A DNA stretch of 64,000 nt from Dactylorhiza incarnata (lineage: Eukaryota; Streptophyta; Magnoliopsida; Asparagales; Orchidaceae), in the NCBI GenBank assembly GCA_033032865.1, contig JAWHQI010000023.1, forward strand, positions 248,001-312,000, in the 5' to 3' direction. How positions within the stretch are numbered: position 1 is the stretch's first letter; every line of letters begins with the position of its first letter. A program made the translations under genes and the position numbers. The notes under the pieces were generated by a model. It saw nothing but the letters and a program-made list of their open reading frames with translations, was not told where the DNA came from and did no database searches. Shown in pieces: positions 21,178 to 32,470 of this stretch.

Positions 21178-21682
21178 CCTCATACCTCTTCAGAAGGGGG
21201 CGCAGAGAGGACAAGGAGACAGACCAGAACAAGCGGTCACAGAGTGCAGCCGCACGACCTGCACACCGCGCGACCTGAGTTGCAGTCTGCACGACCAATG
21301 CGGACTAGGAAGTAGACTGCGTGGTTTGGGCAACTGATCGCACGGCCTGGTCGACACATTCAGACTAGCTTGGCGACCTCAGCGGGCTGGCTTCGGCAGC
21401 CTCCTTTTCCTATTCATCATTCTCTTTGTAGCTTTCAACCATTTAGTATCTGAAACCTCAAGCTGTAATACAAGATTATTAATAAAGGGAAAGCCCGTTG
21501 CAGGAGTGGCATTTGTCGCGGCGGGCGAAGTCTGGCCTCACCGCAAGCTAGCGGCCCTCTTCTTCTCTTTTCCTTCTCATCTCTTCATTCACGACTCAAA
21601 GTAACCAGATGCTCAACCATTACCTCCTCTCACTTCTCAGAGCTTGAGCGAGTGTTGACTTGGAGCATTTTTGGCTCGAACA

Positions 21683-22140
21683 ATCACCTTCCTTATTGAA
21701 GCACGCGGTCTCCAGAACCAGACCGCGCGGTCACTATAAAACCTTTATTTACTTAAGCAACTGTCCAATTAAGACATCATGCTTATTTCAAACCCGGCAG
21801 ACCGTCCGGTCTCTTATAGGAAAAGAACCATATGAGCATCTGATCAGATCGTGAACAGACCGCCAGAACCAGACTCATACAACCCGTCCGATCTCCCATA
21901 AGATCAGAACCACAGCAGACCGCAAGAGCGATCTCAAGCAGACCGAAGTACTAGACAGCCGAAGCCTCCAGTACTAGACCGCCCGGTCTCTACCCGAACA
22001 GGAATACTTGGGCACAAACCGGCAAACCGAACACAGGTCGCCAACACCAGAGACGCGTGGACTCAACAGCTAGATCGCCACACCGAGCTCACGCGGTCTC
22101 TGCGGTCTCCATAATCAGACAGCACGGACACTCCACTTCC
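21683..22140. other. Non-coding stretch with scattered GACCG(C/G)..GGTC motifs
   Basis: No open frame of note. Motifs such as gaccgcgcggtc, gaccgtccggtc and gaccgcccggtc recur (about 21720, 21808, 21977). They are palindromes reminiscent of LTR U3 sequence, but no LTR boundary could be fixed. Confidence 0.5.
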
Positions 22141-22143
22141 ACT

Positions 22144-22335
22144 TCAAAAATTTAACAGTTGGCATCCGGCCTTCACTAGCGCACAAGTATGAAACTTTGC
22201 CATGAACAGTCTAATGCCTCTCCTCATGCCTGGCCACCAAAATAGCATTTTCATGTGCATGTACATCTTTGGACTCCCTAGATGAATCGAGTACTTGGTG
22301 AAATATATCGTGTCCACGTACATCTTTGGACTCAC
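22144..22335 (-). pseudogene. Gypsy integrase zinc-finger fragment
   Basis: The - frame contains GSPKMYMHMKMLFWWPGMRRG followed by a C-x-x-V-K-A stretch, matching the 'H.G..KMY..L...YWWPGM...I...V..C..C...KA' H2C2 zinc-binding region of Ty3/Gypsy integrases. An extra SPKMY stretch at the N-terminal end suggests a small internal duplication. Only about 60 residues remain. Confidence 0.7.
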
Positions 22336-22850
22336 CTGCAGAGAGAGCTCTCTAAAAGTCTTGCACTCATGGATTATATGGTTTTCATTATCAGGTTAAA
22401 CATCTGATTGATCTTCAGGTCGATCTCGCTCCTTGTGATAAATATTTCTGGATCACTGGGAGGATTTTCAGATATCTTCTGTGATACATCTTGACTATCC
22501 ATCATAACAAGTGTTCTTTAAAATGTCAAAAGAAAAAAGTTACGATAAATTTTAAACAGAGTTGAATTTGGACAATCTTAGAGTACAAAACGAGCTCAAA
22601 CGAGTTCACCCAATTTGCTGGTGGATGGATAACTCTGAGATCTTTCTGAAAATGTATTATAGGCCAAAATTCGATGGTCGGATAAAAAATTATGGTCATT
22701 TGAAGTTTGGATGAAATTCTACACTAGATCTGACATGTCTATTGCAACTCATTATTCTTAGACCACTCAAGATCTGAAGGTCACGTGTTGATCTGTTCGT
22801 ATCAAAAATGTCATCAAGCCCACGTCGCATCAATGAAAGGGTAGGGGTAA
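22336..22850. other. Stretch without recognisable genes
   Basis: AT-rich sequence with no open frame or repeat I can name. Confidence 0.5.
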
Positions 22851-22851
22851 C

Positions 22852-23690
22852 TGTTGAGTGGTCAGCTACTCCGGGTCACGAGTGAGTAAGCAGGAGAAGG
22901 GGTGCCGCGGACGGCGAGACAAGACTTCTTGCAATGATAACTCTTTGTTGTGGGTGATTCTTTGTTGTGGGTGATTTTATTGATTGAAAGCTTGTATTAC
23001 ATCAGGAAATATGCAAAAAACAGTAAAATATAGTATGTTGTAGATGAGCTCACGGTCACGGACGAGAGGTCGCCCAAGCTGCTCTTGTAGCCTCAAAAGG
23101 GTGTTCGCCCAAGCTCTTATCTAGAGCTCGCCGAGTCCTCTTGTTCAAAGCTCTCACCTGCTATTGAGAGTTCTCCAGCTCTGTTACTCTCCGTCCCTCC
23201 CCCCTCTAGTCGGGATATGGCCCCTATTTATAAGAATTGGTAGCTACCCGGATGGGCAGGCTCGGGAATCTCGGGTTGCCCGTAAGGGAGGTCAAGCGGT
23301 CACTGAAAGCGAGTCCGCGAGGACCCCGGATGGGAGGTTTCACGGCCTCGATGGTCACCGGAAGCGAGTCCACGAGGGCACCCGGATGGGAGGTCTCGCA
23401 GCCTCGGCAGTCACTTAAAGCAAGTCCGCGAGGACCCCCGGATGGGAGGTCTCGCGGCCTCGGCAGTCACCGAAAGAGAGTCCGCAAGGACAACCGGATG
23501 GGAGGTCTCGCGGCCTCGGCAGTCACCGAAAGCGAGTCTGCGAGGACCCCCAGATTGGAGGTCTCGCGGCCTCGGCGATCACCGGTAGCGAGTTCGTGAG
23601 GACCCCCGAATAGATGGTCTCACGGCCTCAGTGGTCACCGGAAGCAGGTGCGTGAGGACGCCGGATGGGAGGTTGCACGAATATGCCAAG
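22852..23690 (-). mobile_element. Probable solo LTR (I) with 56-bp repeats
   Basis: Starts TGTTGAGTGGTCAGC. On the - strand it has a TATA box (complement of gctatttataag, 23223-23234) preceded by a 56-bp tandem array (23280-23690), the same layout as the other LTRs here. A second LTR, PBS and target duplication were not found, and the right end is a guess. Confidence 0.45.
23280..23690. repeat. 56-bp tandem repeat, about 7 copies
   Basis: Units gtcaccgaaagcgagtccgc-gaggacccccggatggga-ggtctcgcggcctcggca step by 56 bp (near 23411, 23467, 23523, 23579, 23635). Each contains CCGCGAG and CTCGCGG as inverted halves. Confidence 0.9.
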
Positions 23691-23945
23691 GAAAACCGCC
23701 TAGTTGATGTGGCCACCTGGATCAATCGCCTTGGAGAAGGTGATCGCAGACATTTGGGTAAACATTGATGGTGATAACATTCCATTCATATGCTCAGATA
23801 ATCTTATCTAACTTCCACTACCTTATCTTCATTTCTTAGTTATTTCCACTACAATCTATTACTATCATTTCTCTAACCATCCTTCCTAGTTGAGCGCACC
23901 TCAAACACTTACCATACCAAAAAAAAATATCATGTCAAATACAAT

Positions 23946-24176
23946 TCAATAATTTCTCAAAATGTATGCATCATATATCCTAGAGACATGATTAGAATCG
24001 TCAGAGTTACATGCCAAACTTCCATTATGACATCTATAAAGTGAACCATTCTCATCCAGGATGAACTGATGGAGAAATTCGACTCCACGAGCACATGTAG
24101 GATGAATCAATATTGTCGCTTTGTCGGCGGGGTGCATATCAGTCACTAGCTCTTTTCTACTGCTTTTTTTGGCTGT
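23946..24176 (-). other. Exon-like open frame, unidentified
   Basis: On the - strand a pyrimidine-rich TTTTTTCTTACAG (a splice-acceptor look-alike, about 24177-24189) is followed by an open frame of about 75 codons ending at 23946. It contains HPADKATILIHPTCARGVEF and a His/Cys-containing YRCHNGSLACN stretch. It is not a retroelement domain I recognise. The acceptor and codon-like composition suggest a host exon or a captured fragment; this is inference. Confidence 0.35.
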
Positions 24177-24341
24177 AAGAAAAAATATGCATAGATCAGT
24201 TGACCAAAATATTCAGAACGATGAAGAAAAAAGTAAATCAAAATAATAATAACCTGCAAGTAAGTGCATAATATTAGAGCAACAATTAGTTGTAGGAGTA
24301 TAAGTAATTGCAACTAACATTAGTCAGGTCTACTCGAATTG

Positions 24342-24597
24342 TTAGATTTCTAGGATTGTTTTCCATGTCGACAGTGATTTTTTGGCAAAAGGGCCAACGT
24401 GATCCTCTTGATATGAACGAGCATGTAGGTAGTGTGCATGGGGCCAGAATGTGAAGGGATTATATGAAAATTTCATGCAAAAGCCAGTAGGTAGTCTACG
24501 GTCATCTAAAGAAAGACAATCTTCAATATCTGTGAATTCGTAAGAGTTAAAACGAAGTTGATAAATACGCCCAAATTTTGAAAAACTCTCCTCTAAT
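24342..24597 (-). other. Exon-like open frame, unidentified, with acceptor-like start
   Basis: On the - strand TTTCTTGTAG (ending at 24598) precedes an 84-codon open frame to a stop at 24342-24344. It contains FGRIYQLRFNSYEF and LPTGFCMKFSYNPFTFWPH. Another frame overlapping its end (about 24420-24290) also looks coding (ITVDMENNPRNLTIRVDLTN), suggesting a frameshift. An upstream block (about 24912-24780) reads MDRIYGLHLIDLWYGNSNV. I do not recognise the family. It could be a decayed host gene in three pieces. Confidence 0.4.
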
Positions 24598-25099
24598 CTA
24601 CAAGAAACTACTCAATTCAATTAGACAGCGTTTCAAGCTAGGATTTACATGTTTATATATGCACCATAATCTTCTTGCATTAACTAATGTTTTTTTCATG
24701 AAAAAAACCCAACTGTGAAGCCCGGAAAGTCTTTGAATCCATCTCTCAGAATTCCCGACAATTCATTCCAGCGTTTCTTTGAAATTGAATGTTAAAACAT
24801 TTGAATTTCCATACCAAAGATCAATCAAATGAAGACCATAGATTCTATCCATTTTTACATATCTACTATTTTGAGATAAGAATTCAGCTGTAGTTCCATC
24901 CACCACATTCATTGATCGCAGTTAATATTCATGTGTTCTCAATGAGGCGGAAGTTTTCTGGGAGAAGATAGGGCATCACCTAACCTTTGGTACTGGCATT
25001 AAAGTGCTCCTTCATCTATCAAAGATGTTTTGCCAATAAAAATACTATTTACCATGGGCCAAGACCTGCTAAGGTTTACTGCAAATTGGATTTCCGACT

Positions 25100-26600
25100 A
25101 GGGTAATCTGCCTGAGGAAGCTGTCACGTCGAGAGGATGAAGAGGCGAGTTTTGCATCACATCTAGTCTGACAATGGCCTTGTTTAGCAGCAAGCGGACG
25201 TAAGTTGATGAGTACAGTGTCCGAATTGAGGAAGGAGATGCAACAGAACCGTGAGCGGTTAGAAGCACGCCGATCCTTTATAAGAACGGAGCAAACTTAT
25301 TACCCACCTCTCCCCGCATTGACACTGTTGTCGAAGCCATTCACAACCAAACCCATAAAGAAGTTTAGAAAACACCAGTGTGCTAATGCAGAGTTTTATT
25401 GAAAGGGGTGCTTGGGGTGATTCATTCATATATCGTAGTGCAATGTCTGTCAACAGCGTAAGGTGGAACGCCTACATTTCGCGGAATTGCATCAGTCACT
25501 ACCAGCGCCCACGAGGATATGCTTCGATATATCCATGGATTTCACTGAAGAGCTGCTCAAATCTCGGGGCAAGTCCATTTTTGTAGTGGTAATCCATTTT
25601 GTAAGTCCTTCCATTTCATTTCCATGGACGTTCCCTACACGGTAACAAATGTGGCGCACGTCTTCTTTATGTAGATTTGGCGTCTCCGACAGACTGTTTA
25701 TAAGTCATTTTTGGCCGGAGCTGTTCAAGCTCAATGTTAATTAGCATTCAATGTCACCAGCTTATCACCCATAGACAGACGGATAAACTGTAGTGGTTAA
25801 TTGTGTACTAGAAATGTACATGTAGTGTTTTACTAGGGAGAGGACAAAAGAGTTGGTCAGATGCTTCCCTTCAAGCTAGTATTTGATCGTGACACTACTC
25901 ATTTACTATCATACACTGCACAGTCCTCACGGGTCGATGATGCTCATCAAGGGGGCTTCTCCAACACGACATCATCTGATATGGCATAGGGCTAACTACA
26001 AACGCAAAGCCACACTAAACAGTACTACGACAAGCATCATAAAGAAGTAAAACACCAAGAGGGAAACACGATTAGCTGAGGTAACGACCTCACTAACAGT
26101 TATTTCGGTCACTGAGAGCAACCAGCAAACTTTCAACCAATATTTTAGAAATAGTGTAAAATCATTCGGCGCATCAATCAAATTGCCTACTCATTGGACC
26201 TATTACAAGAGAGTAAAAAATCCACAATGTATTCCACATCTTGACGCTCTAGCATTACCTGGGAGATCAACCAACAAGCATAAGCTCCTTATCAATACAT
26301 GTCATCTTAAACCAATCCAAAGCCTTCGTACACGAGTGGTCCATGGAGTCAAGTAAGTCCTGCAGCAGTACGAGAATTAGAGAGAAGCAGTAACCACCTG
26401 GGAGACATGGGATCACTTGCGACAAGAATATTATTGGTCCGAGCTTGCAGACAAGCTCGCTTTGGAGGAAGGAGGTGATGTTGCGGATGCACTTTGGGAG
26501 CACTTACAAGGATCGCAACATCGACATCGGAGGACGAAATCACTAATGCGCGAGCGGATCGTCGGAACCAAGAATTTTACTTTAATTTGAATTTCTATTT
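25100..26600 (+). pseudogene. Degenerate Gypsy pol (RNase H end, integrase, C-terminus)
   Basis: Translation in shifting + frames gives the end of RNase H/linker (LSRRED, about 25130), the integrase zinc region near 25370-25470 (ending VCQQ.KVERLH), the integrase core start with SMDFTEELLKSRGKSI (about 25533-25580), AYHP.TDG near 25755, and a pol C-terminal stretch ELADKLALEEGGDVADALW (about 26430-26500) corresponding to the 'LEDK' tail of chromodomain-type Gypsy elements. Many stops and shifts; clearly old. Confidence 0.75.
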
Positions 26601-27655
26601 TACATTTTGTTTTAATAGTGTGAATATTTTATATAGTAGGGAGGGGCATGCAAATAACTCAGACTATTAATATTGATATGATGAAGAAATGAAACATGTT
26701 TAACCTACTTTCTTCTATCTTAGTTTCCTCTCCTCCGACCCGACGCATGTGTGTGAGAGACTCCAACCAGTGGGGCGAGCTCCCTCTCTTACTACAATGT
26801 GACCCTCCACCATTGGTAACCCTAAAGACTCACAAGGTAAGAAGAAGTTCACTTACCCCCACTTTAGATCATTCTTTCTCACGGCCGATGGCTCATTCCT
26901 TTGTTGGGGTACACAACAAAGATTTGTTAAGTTTAAACAAAACATATGGAAGTCAAATGTTCTTTAAAGTAATTTGGAACATAACCAAAAATATGATAAA
27001 ATAATCCTTTGGTATTCAAAGTTTTTTAAAATTCAAAGTATGACTCCGCATTCTAATGATAAAGGTAGAAATTAAAATTGGATCTCCAAGGTATTTTGGA
27101 ATATTTATTGAAAGCATAAGGGCACTAGCAAGTTCAAGTGCATACTCTTCCTTTCAACAATGTCATCTCATTGGGGAGTGTCACCATATGCTAATTGATG
27201 TAAGTTAGATGGCCTACCTCAGATCTATCGATGACAAGAAGAAAACAAAGTTTGAATAAAAATTAAACAAAGATACGTACTAGAGAGCCTACCCTTTATT
27301 TTTTTGTCAAAAAACAATTATAAATTCTTTCTTGGAACAATTCAGTCTTCCTTTGCAAATTGATGAAACCGGGTGGACAAATTTTCCATCTCCATGGAAA
27401 AACACTACTATCTTCTATTAAATAAATTCCTAATTCTCCGTTTGCAGACCTATCCTTACATAAAGTTCTTGTTTTAACAATTCTAAATTGGGTGGGTTTT
27501 TTAGTAAGAAATCTATATTCAAAATTATTCCATTTGGAATATGAAAGCGGCGGTTTTCTAAATTTTCTTAGTGGAAGTCCAATATGAAAGTGTATATGTA
27601 TATATATATATATAAATATGTATATATATGGGCTTTGTGCATGACCAAGCCACCT
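26601..27655. other. AT-rich stretch, no gene recognised
   Basis: Contains a 102-codon + frame (26696-27004) without recognisable motifs and a TA-rich microsatellite (27591-27632). It separates two old Gypsy copies and may include LTR remains, but I could not pair any ends. Confidence 0.5.
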
Positions 27656-27659
27656 GAAC

Positions 27660-28330
27660 CTGGTTAGGTTAATTTACAAATATTTTACCTAAATGATACT
27701 TCACTCAAAACATTTTTGAACAGATCTATAAGTTGATCTCTTGACTGAATGAAAAGGGGCACAAATAGTTTCATCTTCAATTTCCTATTTGATAAAGTAT
27801 CTCTCGAAGTCAATGTGCTCAGCATGATGAACTGGATTATTAGCAATGTTGATGGATGTCTTATTGACTCTTCAATCTATCCTAAAAAACATAACCCATA
27901 GATCTTCATAAACTCCTTAATCAATATATTTGAACTAAGTCTTTGCACTTGAACGAGCCACAAAATATTGCTTCTTTTGCTATGTGACGAGAATATGACT
28001 TACAAATGAACATCATACATTGGTCGACCGTATATCTATGACAGGATCAATTCAATAGGCATATATATAAACCTCCACACCTAATATATTGTGATCAATC
28101 AAACCAATGCAGAAAAACAAGATTGTTTTGTCCAACTATGTATCGAAGAACCCTGTGACCAGATTCTTGATGCAGGATCTTCAAAGCATGCTCAAAATGG
28201 CTAAGAACTCCAATAACATAAACTATATCAATCCTTATGTGGTACAAATAAACTCCAATAGCACAAATTGGCTAAGAACTCCAATAGCATTTCTGGGACG
28301 ACAATTGACCCTATCGGATACACCAGTCAT
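27660..28330 (-). pseudogene. Degenerate Copia RT end and RNase H fragment
   Basis: Broken - frames give IGVLSHFEHALKILHQES followed by GHRVLRYI (the 'VSQF...P...H..A..R.LRYL' block after RT, about 28180-28130), a VARSSAK-like piece near 27950, and NKTSINIANNPVHHAEHIDF with FERYFIK (about 27870-27790), matching the 'CDN.SAI.IA.NPV.H.R.KHI..D.HFI' end of Copia RNase H. Numerous stops. It lies antisense between two Gypsy fragments. Confidence 0.7.
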
Positions 28331-30023
28331 GTAGTTACTGGATTCCAACAAAGAATTACAAGTTAAATGCGACACCTATGGGATAGGGCTCGGTGCGGTG
28401 CTACAACAAGGGGAACCCCATTTGATTATTTTTGTCTTTGTCCAGCAGCGCACCACTCCAACCTTCTAGTGTATGAACAACACTTGTTAGCCTAGCTAAT
28501 GTAGTGCAACATTTGTGAACCTACCAATAGGAAGGAGACATCGAATTTATGCAAACCACTTCAACCTCAAATACATGTTGGTTGCTAAGCTTGTCACCCT
28601 ACCACAACAACACTGGGTGAAAAAAGTACTAGGCTACGACATCCATATAGCATATCGATCAGTACACTAAACAAAGTTGTTGATGCTCTCTCACGTTGAG
28701 AGGAAGAGGAGAGTTCTTGAGTCATTTCTAGTCCTGCGTTTAATAGCCTATGGATGGAAGTTGATGATATAATGCCCACATTGAGGAAAGGGATGTAACA
28801 GAACTATGGACGATTAGAGGCGAGCAGATCCTCTATATGAACAGAGCATACTTATTACCCACAATTTTGGGAACCATTTAGAATTAAACCCATGAAGGAG
28901 TTCAGAAAACACAGGAGTGTGAGGTCATGTAGAATTTTATTGGAAGTGGATGTGCGGGGTAATCCAAACATTCATATCTTAGTGCAAGGTCTGTCAACAG
29001 AATAAGGTGGAACGCCTACATTCTGCAAGATCGCTTCAGCCACTGCTAGTGCCCATGCAGATATGGTTCGATATATCCATGGATTTCATTGAAGAGGTGC
29101 CCAAATCTCATATCAACTCTTTTTTGGTGGACCGATTGTTCAAGTCCTCTAATTTCATTTCCATGGCTCGCACCTACATGGTGACAACTGTGACGCACGT
29201 CTTCTTTAAGCAAATTTTGAGCCTCTAACAGAGAAAATGTTTACAAGTCACTTATGGCCGGAGTTGTTCAAGCTCTGCATTACTCTACTTTCCATGTCAC
29301 CAACTTATCACCCATAGTCAGACGGTAGTGGTTAATTTTGTACTGGAAATGTACATGCAATGTTTTACTAGTGAGAGGCCAAATGAGTGGGTCAGATGAT
29401 TCGTTGGGATGAGTATTGGTATAGCATATCTTACAATTCTACTCTTCAAACAACTTCAAGCTGGTATTCATTCGTGACCTCCACTCTTACTACTATACAT
29501 TTCATAGCCCTCATGGGTCGATAATGCTCATCAGGGAGGTTTCTCCTATGAGCATCATCTGAGATATCGCACAGGGTCAACTACTCCAAGCGCAAAACCA
29601 CACAACAATACTATGACGAGCATCATAGACAAATATGACACCAAATGGGCGACACAGTTAGGCTGAGGTGACGATCTCATAGAAAATTATCTGTCACTCT
29701 GAGCAACCAACAAACTTTCAAACAATATTTTATGGAGTGTAAAATCATTGAGTACATCAGTCAAGTTGCCTACCGACCGGCCATATTCCATGAGGCAAAA
29801 ATCCACAATGTGTTCCGCATCTCAACACTCAAACATTTCCTGGGAGATCCACCAAAAAGTAGAAACTCCTTGCCAATAATAATAGGACGACATGTACATC
29901 TTACACCAATCTGACACATTCATATATGAGTGGTCTAAGGACTCAAGGAAGTACGAGAATCAAAGAGAGGCGGAAGCCACCTAGTAGATATGAAGCACCA
30001 GTATGAGTATCAGTACCGGGTAC
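28331..30023 (+). pseudogene. Degenerate Gypsy pol, second copy (RNase H, integrase, C-terminus)
   Basis: Same family as 25100-26600; whole sentences of DNA correspond (for example 25200-25320 and 28760-28870). Traces: YGIGLGAVLQQGEP (RNase H, about 28390), LGYDIHIAYRS (about 28640), VCQQNKVERLHSARSLQPL (about 28990-29050), DISMDFIEEVPKS (about 29070-29105) and a C-terminal stretch with VAYRPAIFHEAKIHNVFRIS (about 29760-29830). All frames are interrupted. The sequence is broken at 30023 by solo LTR D. Confidence 0.78.
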
Positions 30024-30717
30024 TGTTGAAACCGTCAACCGGACTCTGAGTTCGGACCCACAGGGGATGTAGCATGCGCTTACTTCTCCCTCACTAAACT
30101 CTCCTGGCCGAGGATGAAAAATCTGGAACAGACCCAAGGCTGTAGCGAGGAGGCCCCGCCACCACCCAGAAGATCTTAGAGAGCTTCCCCTCCCAAACCA
30201 ATGCTCAGTCGGGCACCCTGGAGGGCACTAGCAGCCAACTCCGAAAATTGCCTGGAGGAGAGAGCTCAAAAGATCTGATCTCCTCCAAGGTGCCCTTAAG
30301 GGTCTATTTATAGATTTTCTAGTCTTGGACTGCCAATAGCGTAAATTTGCCTTTTGGTTTTACTAATCGCACCACAAATTGGTCTGCTAATAGCCTAACT
30401 CCGCTGTTCTGGAGGGCTATTGGCAGCCCACAAAGGGTATCTAGGTAATTTTCCCCTAAAGCCTTCTGGGCGAGTGGTCCGTGAAGGCACCACTCGCCAG
30501 GCTCCTTGCCCGCCGTAATTTACCGGGCGAATGGCTCATGAGGACACCACTCGCCAGGCGCTCGACTCGCTCGGTGGGCGAGATCTTGGGTACCCGCTCT
30601 CGCCTATCCGTCTTGGCACCAGGCGAGTGCCCCGCGAGTGGGGCCTCACTCGCACAAAAGCCGTTGGACTTCTATTCTGCCTCTTGACCCTCCACGGGGT
30701 CTTGGGGACCTACTCGG

Positions 30718-31213
30718 TGTTGACGCCAGGAAAATCCTGACCTCAAGATTCGGACCGATGCAGCCGGAGGCTACTCGCCCAGTAGCCCAACGAGATGGCT
30801 TGGCTGGCAACGACGAAGAAGCTAGAAGAGCAACAAACAGGACCCCAGGTGCTGCGGCAGGGAGGTCCCACCACGTACCCGGAAGCTCAAGGGAGTCTTC
30901 CCCTCCAAAACCAAAAATGGTCGAGCTTGGTACAAGGAAGGCAGGGACCTGGCGAGTATCTCGCCTGAGGGGGTCAACCTCGTCCGAAAAGTCCTCTTTC
31001 TTGTACCCCTGGGGGTCTATTTATAGACAAATCCTGGGGGGGGGTAGTTACCTGGCCATACTCGCTCATACTTGGCTCTGCTCGCCCAAGCTCGCTTCCT
31101 GCTCGTCAAGCTCGCTTCCTGCTCGCCAAAGCTCGCTTCCTGCTCGCCAAGCTAGGTCTGCGAATAGGCGTCTCCTTAGGCCTTTCTAATCTCGACGAAT
31201 TACGGGTAGTACA
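30718..31213 (-). repeat. 3' LTR of element C
   Basis: 496 bp; TATA palindrome GTCTATTTATAGAC at 31015-31028; about four 20-bp (aagctcgcttcctgctcgcc) units at about 31085-31160, upstream of the TATA in - sense. Confidence 0.92.
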
Positions 31214-31339
31214 CAATCCCCGCTTTTTTCGAGCTCGCTCGCGAGGTCGGAAAAACAATGTAGGACCCGTGGTTCGGAGAGCTGGGCACTAGAGAGTAAA
31301 GGCGTGAGGTCCTTCCCAGGAGGGGATCTCAACTGTAAG

Positions 31340-32470
31340 AGGAAAAAGAGTCGATACCTCGCCGAGCTTAACTAGAGGAGGAGAGAACGCCGACACTTCC
31401 CGGGAGCCGAGCTCAACTGGAGGAAGAGAGAACGTCGACACTTCGCAGGAGCCGAGCTCAACTGGAGGCAGATACAAGGTCGACACCTTCTAGGAGCCGA
31501 GCTCAACTAGAGGCGGATAGAAGGTCGACACCTTCTAGGAGCCGAGCTTAACTAGAGGTGGAGAGAAGGTCGACACCTCGCAGGAGCCGAGCTCAACTGG
31601 AGGTGGATAGAAGGTCGACACCTTCTAGGAGCCGAGCTCAACTAGAGGTGGAAAGAAGGTCAACACCTCGCAGGAGTCGAGCTCAACTGGAGGCGGATAT
31701 AAGGTCAACACCTTCTAGGATCCGAGCTCAACTAGAGGTGGAAAGAAGGTCGACACCTTCTAGGAGCCGAGCTCAACTAGAGGTGGAGAGAAGGTCGACA
31801 CCTCGCATAAGTCGAGCTCAACTGGAGGCGGATACAAGGTTGACACCTTCTAGGAGTCGAGCTCAACTAGAGGTGGAAAGAAGGTCGACAGCTCGCAGGA
31901 GCCGAGCTCAACTGGAGGTGAAGAGAAGGTCGACACCTCGCAGGAGCCGAGCTCAACTGGAGGTGGATAGAAGGTCGACACCTTCTAGGAGCCGAGCTCA
32001 ACTAGAGGTGGAAGAAGGTCAACACCTCGCAGGAGTCGAGCTCAACTGGAGGCGGATACAAGGTCAACACCTTCTAGGATCCGAGCTCAACTAGAGGTGG
32101 AAAGAAGGTCGACACCTTCTAGGAGCCGAGCTCAACTAGAGGTGGAGAGAAGGTCGACACCTCGCAGGAGCCGAGCTCAACTGGAGGCGGATACAAGGTT
32201 GACACCTTCTAGGAGTCGAGCTCAACTAGAGGTGCAAAGAAGGTCGACACCTTCTAGGAGCCGAGCTCAACTAGAGGTGGAGAGAAGGTCGACACCTCGC
32301 AGGAGCCGAGCTTAACTGGAGGCGGATACAAGGTTGACACCTTCTAGGAGTCGAGCTCAACTAGAGGTGGAAAGAAGGTCGACAGCTCGCAGGAGCCGAG
32401 CTCAACTGGAGGTGAAGAGAAGGTCGACACCTTCTAGGATCCGAGCTCAACTAGAGGTGGATAGAAGGAG
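31340..32470. repeat. 45-bp minisatellite of element C, about 25 copies
   Basis: Units agaaggtcgacacctcgcag-gagccgagctcaactggagg-tggat step by 45 bp, alternating cctcgcaggag and ccttctaggag variants, so a 90-bp higher-order pattern is partly visible. The sequence is related to the 148-bp array of element B. The length keeps a 178-codon frame open, an artefact. Confidence 0.93.

Larger units (their letters stand above)
5130..21682 (+). mobile_element. 3' LTR of Tat-like element A, split by element G
   Basis: The LTR runs 5130-5379 and resumes at 20686; about 1.24 kb without the insert. It starts TGTTTACC after a polypurine tract. It has an array of 30-bp units containing CCGCCC-agcag-GGGCGG (5256-5379 plus 20686-21115), a palindromic TATA box GCCTATAAATAGGC (21164-21177) and AATAAAG-type signals near 21480. 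I place its end at GGCTCGAACA (21682), after a GTTGACTTGGAGCATTTTT stretch that resembles Tat LTR ends; no primer-binding site follows, which fits a 3' LTR. The 5' LTR is outside the window, so its target duplication cannot be tested. The left boundary is supported by the tract; the right one is less certain. Confidence 0.6.
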
